Source: Doryteuthis pealeii
Lineage: Eukaryota > Mollusca > Cephalopoda > Myopsida > Loliginidae
Reading direction: 5' to 3'
Length of the DNA stretch: 64,000 bases
Assembly (NCBI GenBank): GCA_023376005.1
Contig: CM042163.1
Location: 1,572,782 to 1,636,781, forward strand
Shown here: in pieces, positions 58,336 through 64,000 of the stretch
Layout: each line of letters begins with the position of its first letter
How positions within the stretch are numbered: position 1 is the first letter of the stretch
Program-made: the position numbers and the translations under genes
The notes under the pieces: model-generated
Seen by the model: only the letters and a program-made list of their open reading frames with translations
What the model was told of the DNA's origin: nothing
Database searches by the model: none

Positions 58336-60547
58336 TATTCTATGCTGTGTCTTGAATTAAGAATATGCTGGGGGGGGGGGTAATTTAAAAGGAAGATAAT
58401 TTTGTTGTGGAGGATATAATATTTTCTATATTTAAAAAAATTAAATAAATTTAAAAACTAAGTGCTCAAAATGTTATTCCTAACCCCCACCCCCATCTTT
58501 GTATCATCCTCTGATATGATAGACATTAGATAAACTTCTAAAATGTCATTTTAAGCACTTCAGCTTATCCTGTCTTTTAAACATTAAATTTAATCATTGT
58601 CAGATATGTAAACTTCATTCTCACTACCAACTTTTTCATAATTTCTTTCATTCTCCTCTTAAAAGAAACTGGGGGCTTAGGCAATAATTTATTTTAAAAG
58701 AAAAATAAATTTAATCCTAAACTAAAATTGCCCTCTAAAATGTATCTAAAAAAAATCAGAACATAAATGTTCATTATTTCTTGATATATAATTAGATGTA
58801 TCAGTTCTATCACTAAAACATGATAATGCTATTTTTTTTTTTTTTTTTTTTTTTTTAAGTTTATTTCTCTATAAACATATTGATATAAATTTTCTTAAAA
58901 TATCCTACTTTTACATAAATATTTTTTCAATTTGTATTTTTCATTTATTTGTTTTTATAGGTTCAAAGATTACCCAAAATTTTGTATGTCAGTATTTCAT
59001 TTCAATTTTCTTTTCTTTCTTTTAAATTTTAGCAACATGATTAGAATATTTTTTTAAAAATATGAATTAACTGAATTTTTTTTTAAAAAATGATAGGAAG
59101 AATTAGATAAACTCAATATATTTGGAAACATTTCCCAGCCTTCCATAAAGAAAAGATTCTGTTTGCTTTAGTCCAATTTGTATGTTAGGTAAACTTGAGC
59201 TTTTGTCAAAACTTTGTCAACTACTTGTTAAGAAATAATGTTCAAACATTGGATGCATTTGACCTCATTGATTAACAAGTCAAAATTATGAGGATTTTTA
59301 AAAATTCTTTTTACCATTGTTTTTCAAAGAATTTAATTCAGCATTTCTCTTTTGCTGTTCTTTTATCATTTTCTGCTTCTACTAATTTCTCTGTTGAATC
59401 AGATTTATAATTCTGATCAGTTTAACAAAATATCAATCTCTTATTTAATACAGAATCAATTCTACTTGTCTATACTTATGAGATGAGACTTGATATGAAT
59501 AATTTTGATATTTCAGACTGTTATCCTCATCTTTATTGTATATAAACACTGTTCAGGCCACTGTAACCTCAGGCTCTGTTAGGCAGGTTTGCTGTTGTTG
59601 TTTTTTTGGTTTTTTTTAACTACTTTAAGATAAGTCATTTTCAGAATTAAGGTAATTTAAAAAAAACAAAAAAAAACACCTAAACCGAGCCTGAGATTAC
59701 AGTGGCCTGAACATTGTGTTTATACACAGGACAACTGTTCAATCGCCCTGTCGGTGGGGCATTAGAATGCACCGACTGCACCTCTGCAGAGGGGTAAGAC
59801 TCCCCAATAGGGCCACCTGTTGGCCATGGATGGTGACCCGTGATGCTTAGGATAGAACCCAGGTGGCTGAGCAGTCCATGACTTGCAATACTCCACTTTG
59901 GCCCTTCTATGGTTTAATAGAAAAACATGAGTTTATAAACAAAATTGTATTATCCATTAAAAATGAAATTATTTCAAAACTTTGTCGGCATTAAACATTT
60001 TTGAATACCAAATTACCAATAGAATATTCGGCATAAAATAACCCAAGGGGTTGACATGCCGTAAAACCCAACCAACCAAACCAAACCAAACCAAACAACT
60101 GTTCAAAATATCAAAATTATTCAGAACCAATTCTTTCTAAGTTGTTTGTGAAAAATCATCCTAGAAGTCAATTAAGCAATAATGTCCAGTTAAAAAATGG
60201 AACAACTTTCTCTTCTCCCTTTCTAACGTGATTACATTCAAATATTCCAATCTAGAACCGTTTTCATAGAAAATGCTCTTGATATACAACTTTTTGGGTT
60301 AGTCTTTATATTTAACTCGACTGCAAATATCTATCTTAATATTAATGAATTGCCCCCCCTCCCATTTTTTTTTCTTCTTCTTTGACCTGCTTTCATCTTA
60401 GGTGCAATGCTTGCCAGGATGCCCGGCAGTGTACCAGCGGCAGCAATGAACATGCGGGCACCTTACAACCACTACCCTCGGGGAGTAATGATAAATCAGC
60501 CATCCACAACGACAACTGCACAGTCACCACAAGCAGGGAGGTTCTAA
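26888..60547 (+). CDS. ZNF207: ZNF207/BuGZ: Bub3-interacting, microtubule-associated zinc-finger protein (9 coding exons, 391 aa)
   Basis: Exons 26888-26928, 36077-36203, 45940-46072, 47138-47362, 51658-51685, 52845-53007, 54150-54368, 57422-57515 and 60402-60547; all introns are GT-AG with matching phases. The start [14 protein letters not shown] is the family's invariant N terminus. Two C2H2 fingers use C13, C16, H29, H34 and C37, C40, H53, H58. YGMEGIP (80-86) follows, then a Pro/Met/Gly-rich low-complexity region (about 116-240). The GLEBS motif is [20 protein letters not shown] (303-322). It ends AGRF, like the vertebrate GGRY end. In vertebrates BuGZ binds and stabilises Bub3, loads it on kinetochores, binds spindle microtubules and acts in splicing. 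At 391 aa it is shorter than the ~480-490 aa human protein, mainly in the Pro-rich part. Identification is from sequence knowledge; the exon model is manual and isoforms are not excluded. Confidence 0.93.
29812..29900. repeat. 89-bp direct repeat, copy 1
   Basis: TTTGTTTTCATAGTTTCATC ... ATGTTGAACTTA. Repeated at 30434-30522 with about five substitutions and equal length. Confidence 0.8.
30434..30522. repeat. 89-bp direct repeat, copy 2
   Basis: Second copy, 533 bp after the first. The intervening DNA holds (TATA/TGTG)n at 29898-29922 and (TA)n at 30327-30347. Confidence 0.8.
31559..31790 (-). mobile_element. TTAA-type MITE, copy 1 (inverse of 41920-42150)
   Basis: Ends CTCTTAACATCCTGTTGAAA and GGCGGTATAGGATGTTAAAG. 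TTAA precedes the left end; the right-hand copy of the site has decayed. About 80-85% alike by eye to the second copy in reverse complement. Confidence 0.75.
31990..32195 (+). repeat. SINE-1 copy, diverged
   Basis: GGGTCGTTTGGTTCAGTTTG TAGAACATCC head, CAAGGTTCCAGGTTCAATTC B box, TGCTAACTCAGCTTGAATG, and ATTAACGATAGGCCACTCTG CCAACTTTACTTTT tail. Confidence 0.75.
32445..32722 (+). repeat. Rep-3 fragment, head half
   Basis: AATACACCAACTGCAC, CTGATGGCTCTG, CATGACCTGCAACACTCG, CTTACTTGGGCTAAATAGG, TTATCATATAGATGCTAGAA. Diverged. Confidence 0.7.
33065..33110. repeat. (TA)n microsatellite
   Basis: TA repeat with one TAT-TATA slip, immediately before a fold-back element. Confidence 0.9.
33111..33476. 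mobile_element. Fold-back/MITE with ~120-bp arms, intron 1
   Basis: Left arm TTGCTTGAAGGCAATTACAA ... CGTACAGACTGTTTCG; right arm CGAAACAGTCTGTACGATGT ... GTGCCTTCAAGCAA. The arms match almost perfectly apart from a ~10-base indel near the left end (CATGTATCG). Each strand therefore carries the same mirrored peptide frame ([20 protein letters not shown]), an artefact of the palindrome. The interior is about 125 bp, non-coding. TA tracts lie on both sides. Confidence 0.85.
33816..34338 (+). repeat. Rep-7 copy 1
   Basis: AT-rich element starting CTAGCAAGAATATACGCCCT and CTGGGCGTAAGTAGTTAAG; contains TTTTAATTGATTTCTATATA and TTGCAGGATTTTAAATGCA; ends near CCATTATAATAAGA. Six copies in the window, all on the ZNF207 sense strand; classification unknown. 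Confidence 0.7.
35307..35364. repeat. (TA)n microsatellite
   Basis: TA repeat with one AA slip, within intron 1. Confidence 0.95.
36077..36203 (+). CDS. ZNF207: ZNF207 coding exon 2
   Basis: 127 nt, residues 14-56. Contains the rest of finger 1 (C16, H29, H34) and most of finger 2 (C37, C40, H53): [20 protein letters not shown] then [20 protein letters not shown]. Acceptor TTTTCAG, donor GTAAGT at 36204, phase 0. Nearly identical to the vertebrate exon. Confidence 0.95.
36909..37388 (+). repeat. Rep-7 copy 2
   Basis: ACTAGTAAAATAAATTCACT, CTCCGTGCACAAATATTTAG, ACCTTGCAGAATTTTAAACA; ends ACATAATCTCCATATAATAA. Confidence 0.7.
37560..38135 (+). repeat. Rep-3, long copy
   Basis: AGAATACACCGACTTCACC, GAGCAGTCCATGGCATGCAA, CACCTATATGATTGTCCC, TTTATCATATGCGCTAGAGG, GGAGTACCCCTTCATCACCA, ACCTGTTAGGGTCACATCTA, AATAACCCAACAAGGATTGA, ending TAAAATCCAACCAAG. 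Almost full length. Confidence 0.8.
38885..39206. mobile_element. Near-perfect fold-back, ~155-bp arms, intron 2
   Basis: Left arm ATATGAGGAAGACTGAATAA ... TTCACTCTGAT region; right arm the complement ending TTATTCAGTCTTCCTCATAT. The turn is TTTTGAAAATTCAAAA at about 39040-39055, so there is virtually no loop. A few mismatches only (GTCAGTTCATCTATGTG versus CACAGATGAACTGACC). Confidence 0.88.
39570..40072 (+). repeat. Rep-7 copy 3
   Basis: ACTAGCAAAAGTATGCCCCC, AACGCAGGTATTTAAGTTTT, CATATTGCAGGATTTTAAAT; ends ATAATCTCCATTCTAATAAG. Confidence 0.75.
41017..41270 (+). repeat. SINE-1 copy, nearly complete
   Basis: GCCTGTTTAGCTCAGTTAGT AGAGCA (A box TAGCTCAGTTAG), GCAGGTTCAATACTGG (B box), TCTATGCAGTAAAGTGGGCA, GATAGACTCCCTCACTGCCT, GATACCAACAATAGGCCACT. 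Confidence 0.85.
41920..42150 (+). mobile_element. TTAA-type MITE, copy 2
   Basis: 231 bp, precisely flanked by TTAA on both sides (41916-41919, 42151-42154). Terminal inverted repeats CTCTTAACATCCT and AGGAAGTTAAGAG. No open frame. TTAA duplication is the hallmark of piggyBac-like transposition, so this is a piggyBac-type MITE by inference. Confidence 0.8.
45614..45810. mobile_element. Rep-5 MITE, copy 3, diverged
   Basis: TTTTGGACCATGTCACCTTT, AACAACCAGATTTTGAGGGT, AGGTGCTTAAAGGTGATATG. The telomere-like core has been lost. Lies just upstream of exon 3. Confidence 0.7.
45940..46072 (+). CDS. ZNF207: ZNF207 coding exon 3
   Basis: 133 nt, residues 57-100 plus one base. Supplies the last zinc ligand of finger 2 (H58) in [16 protein letters not shown], then [20 protein letters not shown]. 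Acceptor TTTTCAG, donor GGTATTC at 46073 (a weaker site), phase 1. Confidence 0.93.
47138..47362 (+). CDS. ZNF207: ZNF207 coding exon 4
   Basis: 225 nt, residues 101-175 plus one base. Acidic DSDEDSNS, then a Met-Pro/Gly-Pro low-complexity region ([32 protein letters not shown]). In vertebrates such sequence drives BuGZ condensation with microtubules; that role here is inferred. Acceptor ATTGTAG, donor GTAAGT at 47363. Confidence 0.93.
47825..48090 (+). repeat. Rep-4 fragment in intron 4
   Basis: TTAGTCAGACTGTTGTCCTC, TTTCAGCCGATATGACTTCC, CTTCTTCAGGTATTTCTTGT, TTTATTCAATCCACTGGGGT, CAGAGATGATTGTCACTTAG. Confidence 0.75.
49263..49880 (+). repeat. Rep-7 copy 4, intron 4
   Basis: ACTAGCAAATATATGCACCC, TCCGGGTGCAAATACTTAAA; ends CACACAATCTCCATTATAAT AAGA. 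Closest relative is copy 5 in intron 5. Confidence 0.8.
51218..51435 (-). repeat. Two SINE-2 3'-tip fragments
   Basis: GGTAGGATGTGACACAAGGT near 51245 and ATTTACCCAACCCCTCTGCA, GCAGGATGTGACACAAGGTC near 51378-51420. Reverse orientation, separated by ~85 bp. Confidence 0.6.
51658..51685 (+). CDS. ZNF207: ZNF207 coding exon 5, 28-nt microexon
   Basis: Encodes the end of Gly176 through PMGPMAPI and two bases of Gly185. Acceptor TTTCTTACAG, donor GGTAAGTA. It changes the phase from 1 to 2 and is needed for exon 6 to be read in frame. Confidence 0.85.
51828..52453 (+). repeat. Rep-7 copy 5, intron 5
   Basis: ACTAGCAAATATATGCACCC, TCCGGGTGCAAGTATTTAAG; ends CACACAATCTCCATTATAAT AAGA. Begins 142 bp after the microexon. 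Confidence 0.8.
52845..53007 (+). CDS. ZNF207: ZNF207 coding exon 6
   Basis: 163 nt, residues 185-239: [20 protein letters not shown], Ser/Thr-rich [10 protein letters not shown], then [11 protein letters not shown], which matches the KPLFPSAGQ of vertebrate BuGZ. Acceptor TATTTCTAG, donor CAGGTAATT at 53008, phase 0. Confidence 0.92.
53352..53530 (-). mobile_element. LINE 3'-end remnant with Cys/His knuckle, frame-broken
   Basis: In one minus-strand frame [20 protein letters not shown] can be read, the same peptide as at 13373-13528. The preceding Glu/Ala/Arg-rich linker is in another frame, so there is at least one frameshift. The 3' side runs into (TA)n/(GTAT)n repeats (53319-53360), typical of a retroposon tail. 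Confidence 0.6.
53827..54065 (+). mobile_element. Rep-6 element, rearranged, intron 6
   Basis: A partial Rep-6 (GAACCCAAATTATTTATTTA, CTAACCCTAAACCCCACCCT) is followed by a fuller unit from CAGGGTGACCCAGAAAAAAC to TTTTTTCTGGGTCGCTC. Outer words GGTTATTTCCTTG/GGAAATAACC and GAGTAACAT/ATGTTACTCAAC form a second inverted repeat. Confidence 0.75.
54150..54368 (+). CDS. ZNF207: ZNF207 coding exon 7, first half of GLEBS
   Basis: 219 nt, residues 240-312. RPVGPDFKP matches the vertebrate GTDFKP segment; [10 protein letters not shown] follows; [12 protein letters not shown] at the end is the N-terminal half of the Bub3-binding GLEBS motif. Acceptor TTTTTTTAG, donor GTAAGT at 54369, phase 0. Confidence 0.95.
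54914..55277. mobile_element. Fold-back element, ~145-175-bp arms, intron 7
   Basis: Ends GTAATCTGAACATTAGCTAC and GTAGCTAATGTTCAGATTAC. Arms include ATAAATGAGAGTAAC/GTTACTCTCATTTAT and ACATGTTTTAACACGAAAAT / ATTTTCGTGTTAAAACATGT. The loop is about 40 bp. The right arm has an extra ~30-bp stretch around 55150-55180. No open frame. Confidence 0.85.
55501..55820. mobile_element. TTAA-type MITE, second family
   Basis: 320 bp with ends CCCTTTTGCAGACAG and CTGCCTGCAAAAGGG, preceded by TTAA and followed by TTAG (one change). Non-coding. The CCCTTT end and TTAA site suggest a piggyBac-like origin. Confidence 0.7.
57422..57515 (+). CDS. ZNF207: ZNF207 coding exon 8, second half of GLEBS
   Basis: 94 nt, residues 313-343 plus one base. 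[13 protein letters not shown] completes GLEBS, including the conserved Glu pair E313-E314. Then [15 protein letters not shown]. Acceptor CTTTTAG, donor GTCAGT at 57516, phase 1. Confidence 0.95.
59510..59742. repeat. Degenerate Rep-4-like fold-back, intron 8
   Basis: TCAGACTGTTATCCTCATCT resembles the Rep-4 end. CAGGCCACTGTAACCTCAGG and CCTGAGATTACAGTGGCCTG are complementary arms. Confidence 0.6.
59743..60094 (+). mobile_element. Rep-3 retroposon with 12-bp target-site duplication, intron 8
   Basis: ACAACTGTTCAA occurs at 59731-59742 and again at 60095-60106, bounding the insert. It begins TCGCCCTGTCGGTGGGGCAT, has CACCGACTGCACCTCTGCAG and CAGTCCATGACTTGCAATAC, lacks the middle of the family, and ends AAAACCCAACCAACCAAACC plus further (CCAAA)n. 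A 12-bp duplication with a 3' simple-repeat tail points to target-primed retroposition. Confidence 0.85.
60402..60547 (+). CDS. ZNF207: ZNF207 coding exon 9 and stop
   Basis: 146 nt, residues 344-391: [32 protein letters not shown], a Thr/Ser/Gln run, and QAGRF before TAA (60545-60547). Acceptor TTTCATCTTAG. The C-terminal Gly-Arg-aromatic end matches the family, which supports this stop. Several internal CAGs could serve as alternative acceptors. Confidence 0.9.
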
Positions 60548-60986
60548 ACAACACATTACACACCTGCTATATATTACAACAACTTGTACTACTACTACTA
60601 CTACTATTACTTCTCTCTTCTTCTTCTTCTTCTTCTTCTTTCCACTTACATCCACCATGGCTACTCTCTCTCTCTCATCATTCACATAGCTGGGTTTATT
60701 GAAAGCACTGTTCAATGATTAGAAACAGGGCTAAAAAGAAAAAGAAGAAAAAAACAGTTTGCCTAGTATATCTTGCTACTGTTTCTCTTTCTCTCTCTCT
60801 CTCTCTCTCGATCCCTTGGACTGTTTGACAGTAGCTACAATTTATACTGACAACTGATTTACTTAGCCTTTCACTTTTCTTTTCAGTGCTTTTCTAGCTA
60901 TTCTTCTCATTTCATCTCATTGTTAACTTTTTTTTTTTTTTTTTTTTTTTTCCAGAATCAGTGTTTAGAAAAAAAAATTCCCTGTC

Positions 60987-61023
<37 letters not shown>

Positions 61024-62290
61024 CTAAAGCAAAAAGACATAAAAAAAAAATGGGATCAGCAGTTCTCTACCCACCTAATCCACTATTTCAGCAAAATGGT
61101 TGTTTCATGTAATATTTTTGGTCAGTCTATAATATATTATGACCTATTATTAATTTACATGATCATGTCTGTCTGGGTTTTGTTATCAGTAACTTCTACC
61201 TTGAAAAGGCAAGTGTTGGCTCACTACCTTTTTTTTTTAATCTGCTCTCTGTGTCTCTCTCTCTCCCCTACTCCTCCTCCTTCCTCCACCTGCCAGTTCA
61301 AGGTAAGCCTATTGGTCAGTTTATTAACTCCTTGACCAACTTTCTGTTTACTGCATCTTCTTATCATGACAATGGTAGTACTTGTATATAGTTACTACCA
61401 TCACTTGAACATTTTCATACAATTCTCTACTGCAGTGCTCTCCACACATTATTTGTTTATAAAATATACAAAATGGATCATTTTATTTATTAAATTAACT
61501 CTTCCCTCTCATAAAATTCACTTTTTTTTTCTCTCTTTTTTTTTTTTTTTTTTTTTTTTTCGCTAATTTTCTCTGTCCCAAATGCTGACTTTTTTTTTTT
61601 TTCTTTTTCTTTAACTTTTTGGACTGATCAGAAAAGTATTTTGAGCCTTCTCATTCATATTACTTCTCATATCAAACAGTCTACCTAGTCAGCTTACAGT
61701 TTTTTTTGTTTTTTCAAGCCATCAACACACAAATTAGAATTTAGGGAAGAGGGTCCCAGATAATCCTTTTGGGATACTTCTTCACCCCCAACTTCATATC
61801 TTCAAGAATTGATCTTTTTTATTGTATATATGAGTGTTGTGTGTTTGTAGGTTGTTTTTTTTTTTTTTTTTTTTTTCCATAAAATTCAAATTTTATGAAA
61901 GATGATTAAAGTAACTTTTTTTTTTTTTTTTTTTGTAAATTTAACCCCTTTCAACTAGTTAAATCTTGTCAATTCTTCAGTTTTAAAACAAACAAGAAAA
62001 AAACTTTTGTATCTAATGACTGATGTTAATTTCAAATTAATGCTTTATTCTAATTTAACAGGTTTTTTTAAATTTTAGATACTAAAAAAAAAAAAAAAAT
62101 CTTTTTTTTTTTTTTTTTTTCTCTTTCTCATTTATTAACACCAAACATAAAAAGTGTGTGGAGAGTTTCGGCATTGTCTCTTTCCAACTTTGAACCCGGT
62201 AAGTCTCATCATTCTGTTGAGCAATGTGTCGTGAGCTGTGTAATTGGGACATTTCAGTTTTGAAATAAATCATTTTAAGGAATAAGTTTT
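60548..62290 (+). other. ZNF207: Presumed ZNF207 3' UTR
   Basis: About 1.7 kb from the stop to the first convincing polyadenylation signal. Rich in T tracts (60929-60951, 60991-61023, 61537-61560, 61855-61876, 61917-61934, 62102-62120), with (TAC)n/(TTC)n at 60590-60640 and (CT)n at 60786-60809. An acceptor-like and donor-like pair lies at 61297-61302. No domain-bearing frame. Confidence 0.5.
62264..62269 (+). terminator. ZNF207: Polyadenylation signal AATAAA of ZNF207
   Basis: AATAAA in TGAAATAAATCATTTTAAGG, followed after 25 bases by GT-rich AATGTGTGTGGTGTT (62292-62306), the expected signal plus downstream element. A Rep-7 element starts ~350 bp further on, consistent with the gene ending here. 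Confidence 0.55.
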
Positions 62291-62617
62291 CAATGTGTGT
62301 GGTGTTATAATTTTTATATGTACTTTTTCTTAGATTTTTTTTTTTTTTTTTTTTTTTTCTTTCTCTTTTTCTTCTTCAGAAATGTTGGCAAATAACATTT
62401 TGACAAGTTGCAAACCATAATACAAAATCTCTGAACACAAGAAAAAAAAAATTATTTAAAAAGAAATAACAAAAGAAAGAAAAAAAACAACTCTTGGTTT
62501 CCATGAACATGCAAAAATAAATATTTTGAAAAAAAAAAATTTTTTTTTTTTTTTTTTCTCTTGCTTTCTTAAAATCTCCATTTTTCTTCCCCTTTTACTT
62601 TTTCTACTTTCTTTTTA

Positions 62618-63222
62618 CTAGAAAAAGTATTTACGTTTCAATATGATAAAAATATAATAGACAAAAAGCTACGAACATTAATGAAAAAATTAATAATTTG
62701 GATTTATTTTAATTGATTTCTAAATAAAATTGTACATAGGATTTCTTTTAATACTTTGGAGAATAAAACAATATTTTAAAAAAATCTCTCCTTCATATTC
62801 CCCCCTCCCCCCTGCTTTTACTTTTTCTTTTTACTCAAAAAAATAGGACTACCCTAACTAAGAACACTCCTAAAAAGATTACACCTATTTTGATTTTCTA
62901 TATGAAATTATACACAGCATTTCTTTGAATACATTTGATAAGACAATAATATTAGAAATCAATAGCACCTAGTAAATTATTTAGTAAACCTGGTTTTGTT
63001 AAAATCAGTATGCAAATTATCCACACTATTGACTATGTAAACCTTTATTTCTTGGTGATATATAACCTTGCAGGATTTTAAATGCATTAATAACATGGAA
63101 TGTTTTGAGGCAAATTTAACTCGTCTAGACTTTAATAGAATTTGTTAATAAATAAGATGCTAATTAAGATAAAATAGGGATTATTTAATCATTTGAGAAT
63201 ATAACAAATAATTTTAGAATTG
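62618..63222 (+). repeat. Rep-7 copy 6, composite
   Basis: ACTAGAAAAAGTATTTACG start, then TTTTAATTGATTTCTAAATA; an inserted or duplicated T/C-rich stretch (62780-62850); then TAACCTTGCAGGATTTTAAA and ATAAGATGCTAATTAAGAT. The end is less clear than in other copies. Confidence 0.65.
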
Positions 63223-63924
63223 TGATGTCCATTTTTATATTTCTATAAAGGGGCATAAGCAGTTAGATTTTTAAGAAAAAAATGAACTTGGAATTTTTCT
63301 TTACTTTTAAAATGGAAACCAAATTCAATCTTGCTAATTTTCAATGAGAATGTTTCCAATTGACAGGCAATATCAGCAGCTCCATTTTTTTTTTTAACTG
63401 GATGTGGGTGCCTACTGTACAGTGATGGTTAATATGAGAAAGCTTATCTATTTGTTTTACACTAGATATTGAATTGTCAAGATAGACTATCCAGTTAGCC
63501 TGTCATCTCTCTTGTTTGGACCAACAATATATTAAGCTTTTAAGAAATTATCAATATCAAATTTATAACTTGATAGTTTTCTTATTTATAATTTCAAATA
63601 AGATCAATCATTTCTCTATTTCTTTCTTAGCAATAAAACTTGACATGTTTTGACAGCAAAACGAAATGCTTGATGTGAACTTTCTCTTGAATGTTGTCAC
63701 TATTCCAATATTAAATATAACACTTAATGGGATTCTCAAAGCCATGTTCTTAGATTATTAAAAAAAAAAATTTTAAAAACCCACTTCCCATAAAAAGAGA
63801 AGTGTTGAGTTCAAATAAGAACTTGTCTGCTTATTAATGTGCAGTTTCAAGCCTCAATCAAATCATTAAAACATTTTCATTTTTCTTTGCTTTTGTAAAT
63901 ATTAACATCTTCAAAAAAATCTCC
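63223..63924. other. AT-rich DNA downstream of ZNF207
   Basis: No gene, exon border or known repeat recognised. Confidence 0.5.
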
Positions 63925-64000
63925 GGGGTGGTAGTACCTGTTAGGGTACCATCTATGGGTTAAATAGAAACATGAGTTTATAAAAAAAAAAAAATTGAGT
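63925..64000 (+). repeat. Rep-3 fragment running off the window
   Basis: CGGGGTGGTAGTACCTGTTA, GGGTACCATCTATGGGTTAA. Sequence continues past the window edge. Confidence 0.75.

Noticed and set aside
1..64000. CRISPR array, phage, bacterial operon or integrated virus
   Set aside because: Spaced repeats in the GATA array have no unique spacers, and no viral structural or polymerase domain other than the LINE pieces was recognised.

Overview
The window is AT-rich, intron-rich animal DNA, most likely from a coleoid cephalopod and probably octopus-like. That guess rests on the density and type of tRNA-derived SINEs, fold-back elements, (TA)n-tailed retroposons and LINE tails, plus one conserved metazoan gene with kilobase-scale introns. 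It is an inference without any database search.

Bases 1 to about 26,500 look intergenic and repeat-dominated. Two GATA/TAGA arrays with a recurring spacer (1-699 and 7897-10640) are each followed by copies of the same ~610-bp segment. A run of exactly 100 N (1401-1500) marks an assembly join. The rest is a nested patchwork: two tRNA-derived SINE families (SINE-1, SINE-2), a retroposon with an (AACC)n tail (Rep-3), a fold-back family (Rep-4), inverted-repeat elements with telomere-like cores (Rep-5, Rep-6), single-copy fold-backs, and two LINE remnants. One remnant is the C-terminal endonuclease region of an R2-type LINE. No complete gene is recognised here; a few weak exon-like stretches are flagged.

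From 26,888 to 60,547 on the + strand there is a complete ZNF207/BuGZ gene. Nine coding exons with consistent AG/GT borders and phases add up to a 391-residue protein. It has the near-invariant N-terminal double C2H2 zinc finger, a Pro/Met/Gly-rich middle and a Bub3-binding GLEBS motif. Introns range from 1.07 to 9.7 kb and carry the same repeat families as the upstream DNA, plus an AT-rich family (Rep-7), all of whose six copies lie in the sense direction. Several near-perfect hairpins of about 100-155 bp per arm lie inside introns. A 3' UTR of about 1.7 kb ends at a plausible AATAAA signal near 62,264. The last 1.7 kb is again repeat DNA.

No operon, CRISPR array, phage or rRNA was seen. All tRNA-like sequences look like SINE heads rather than functional tRNA genes.
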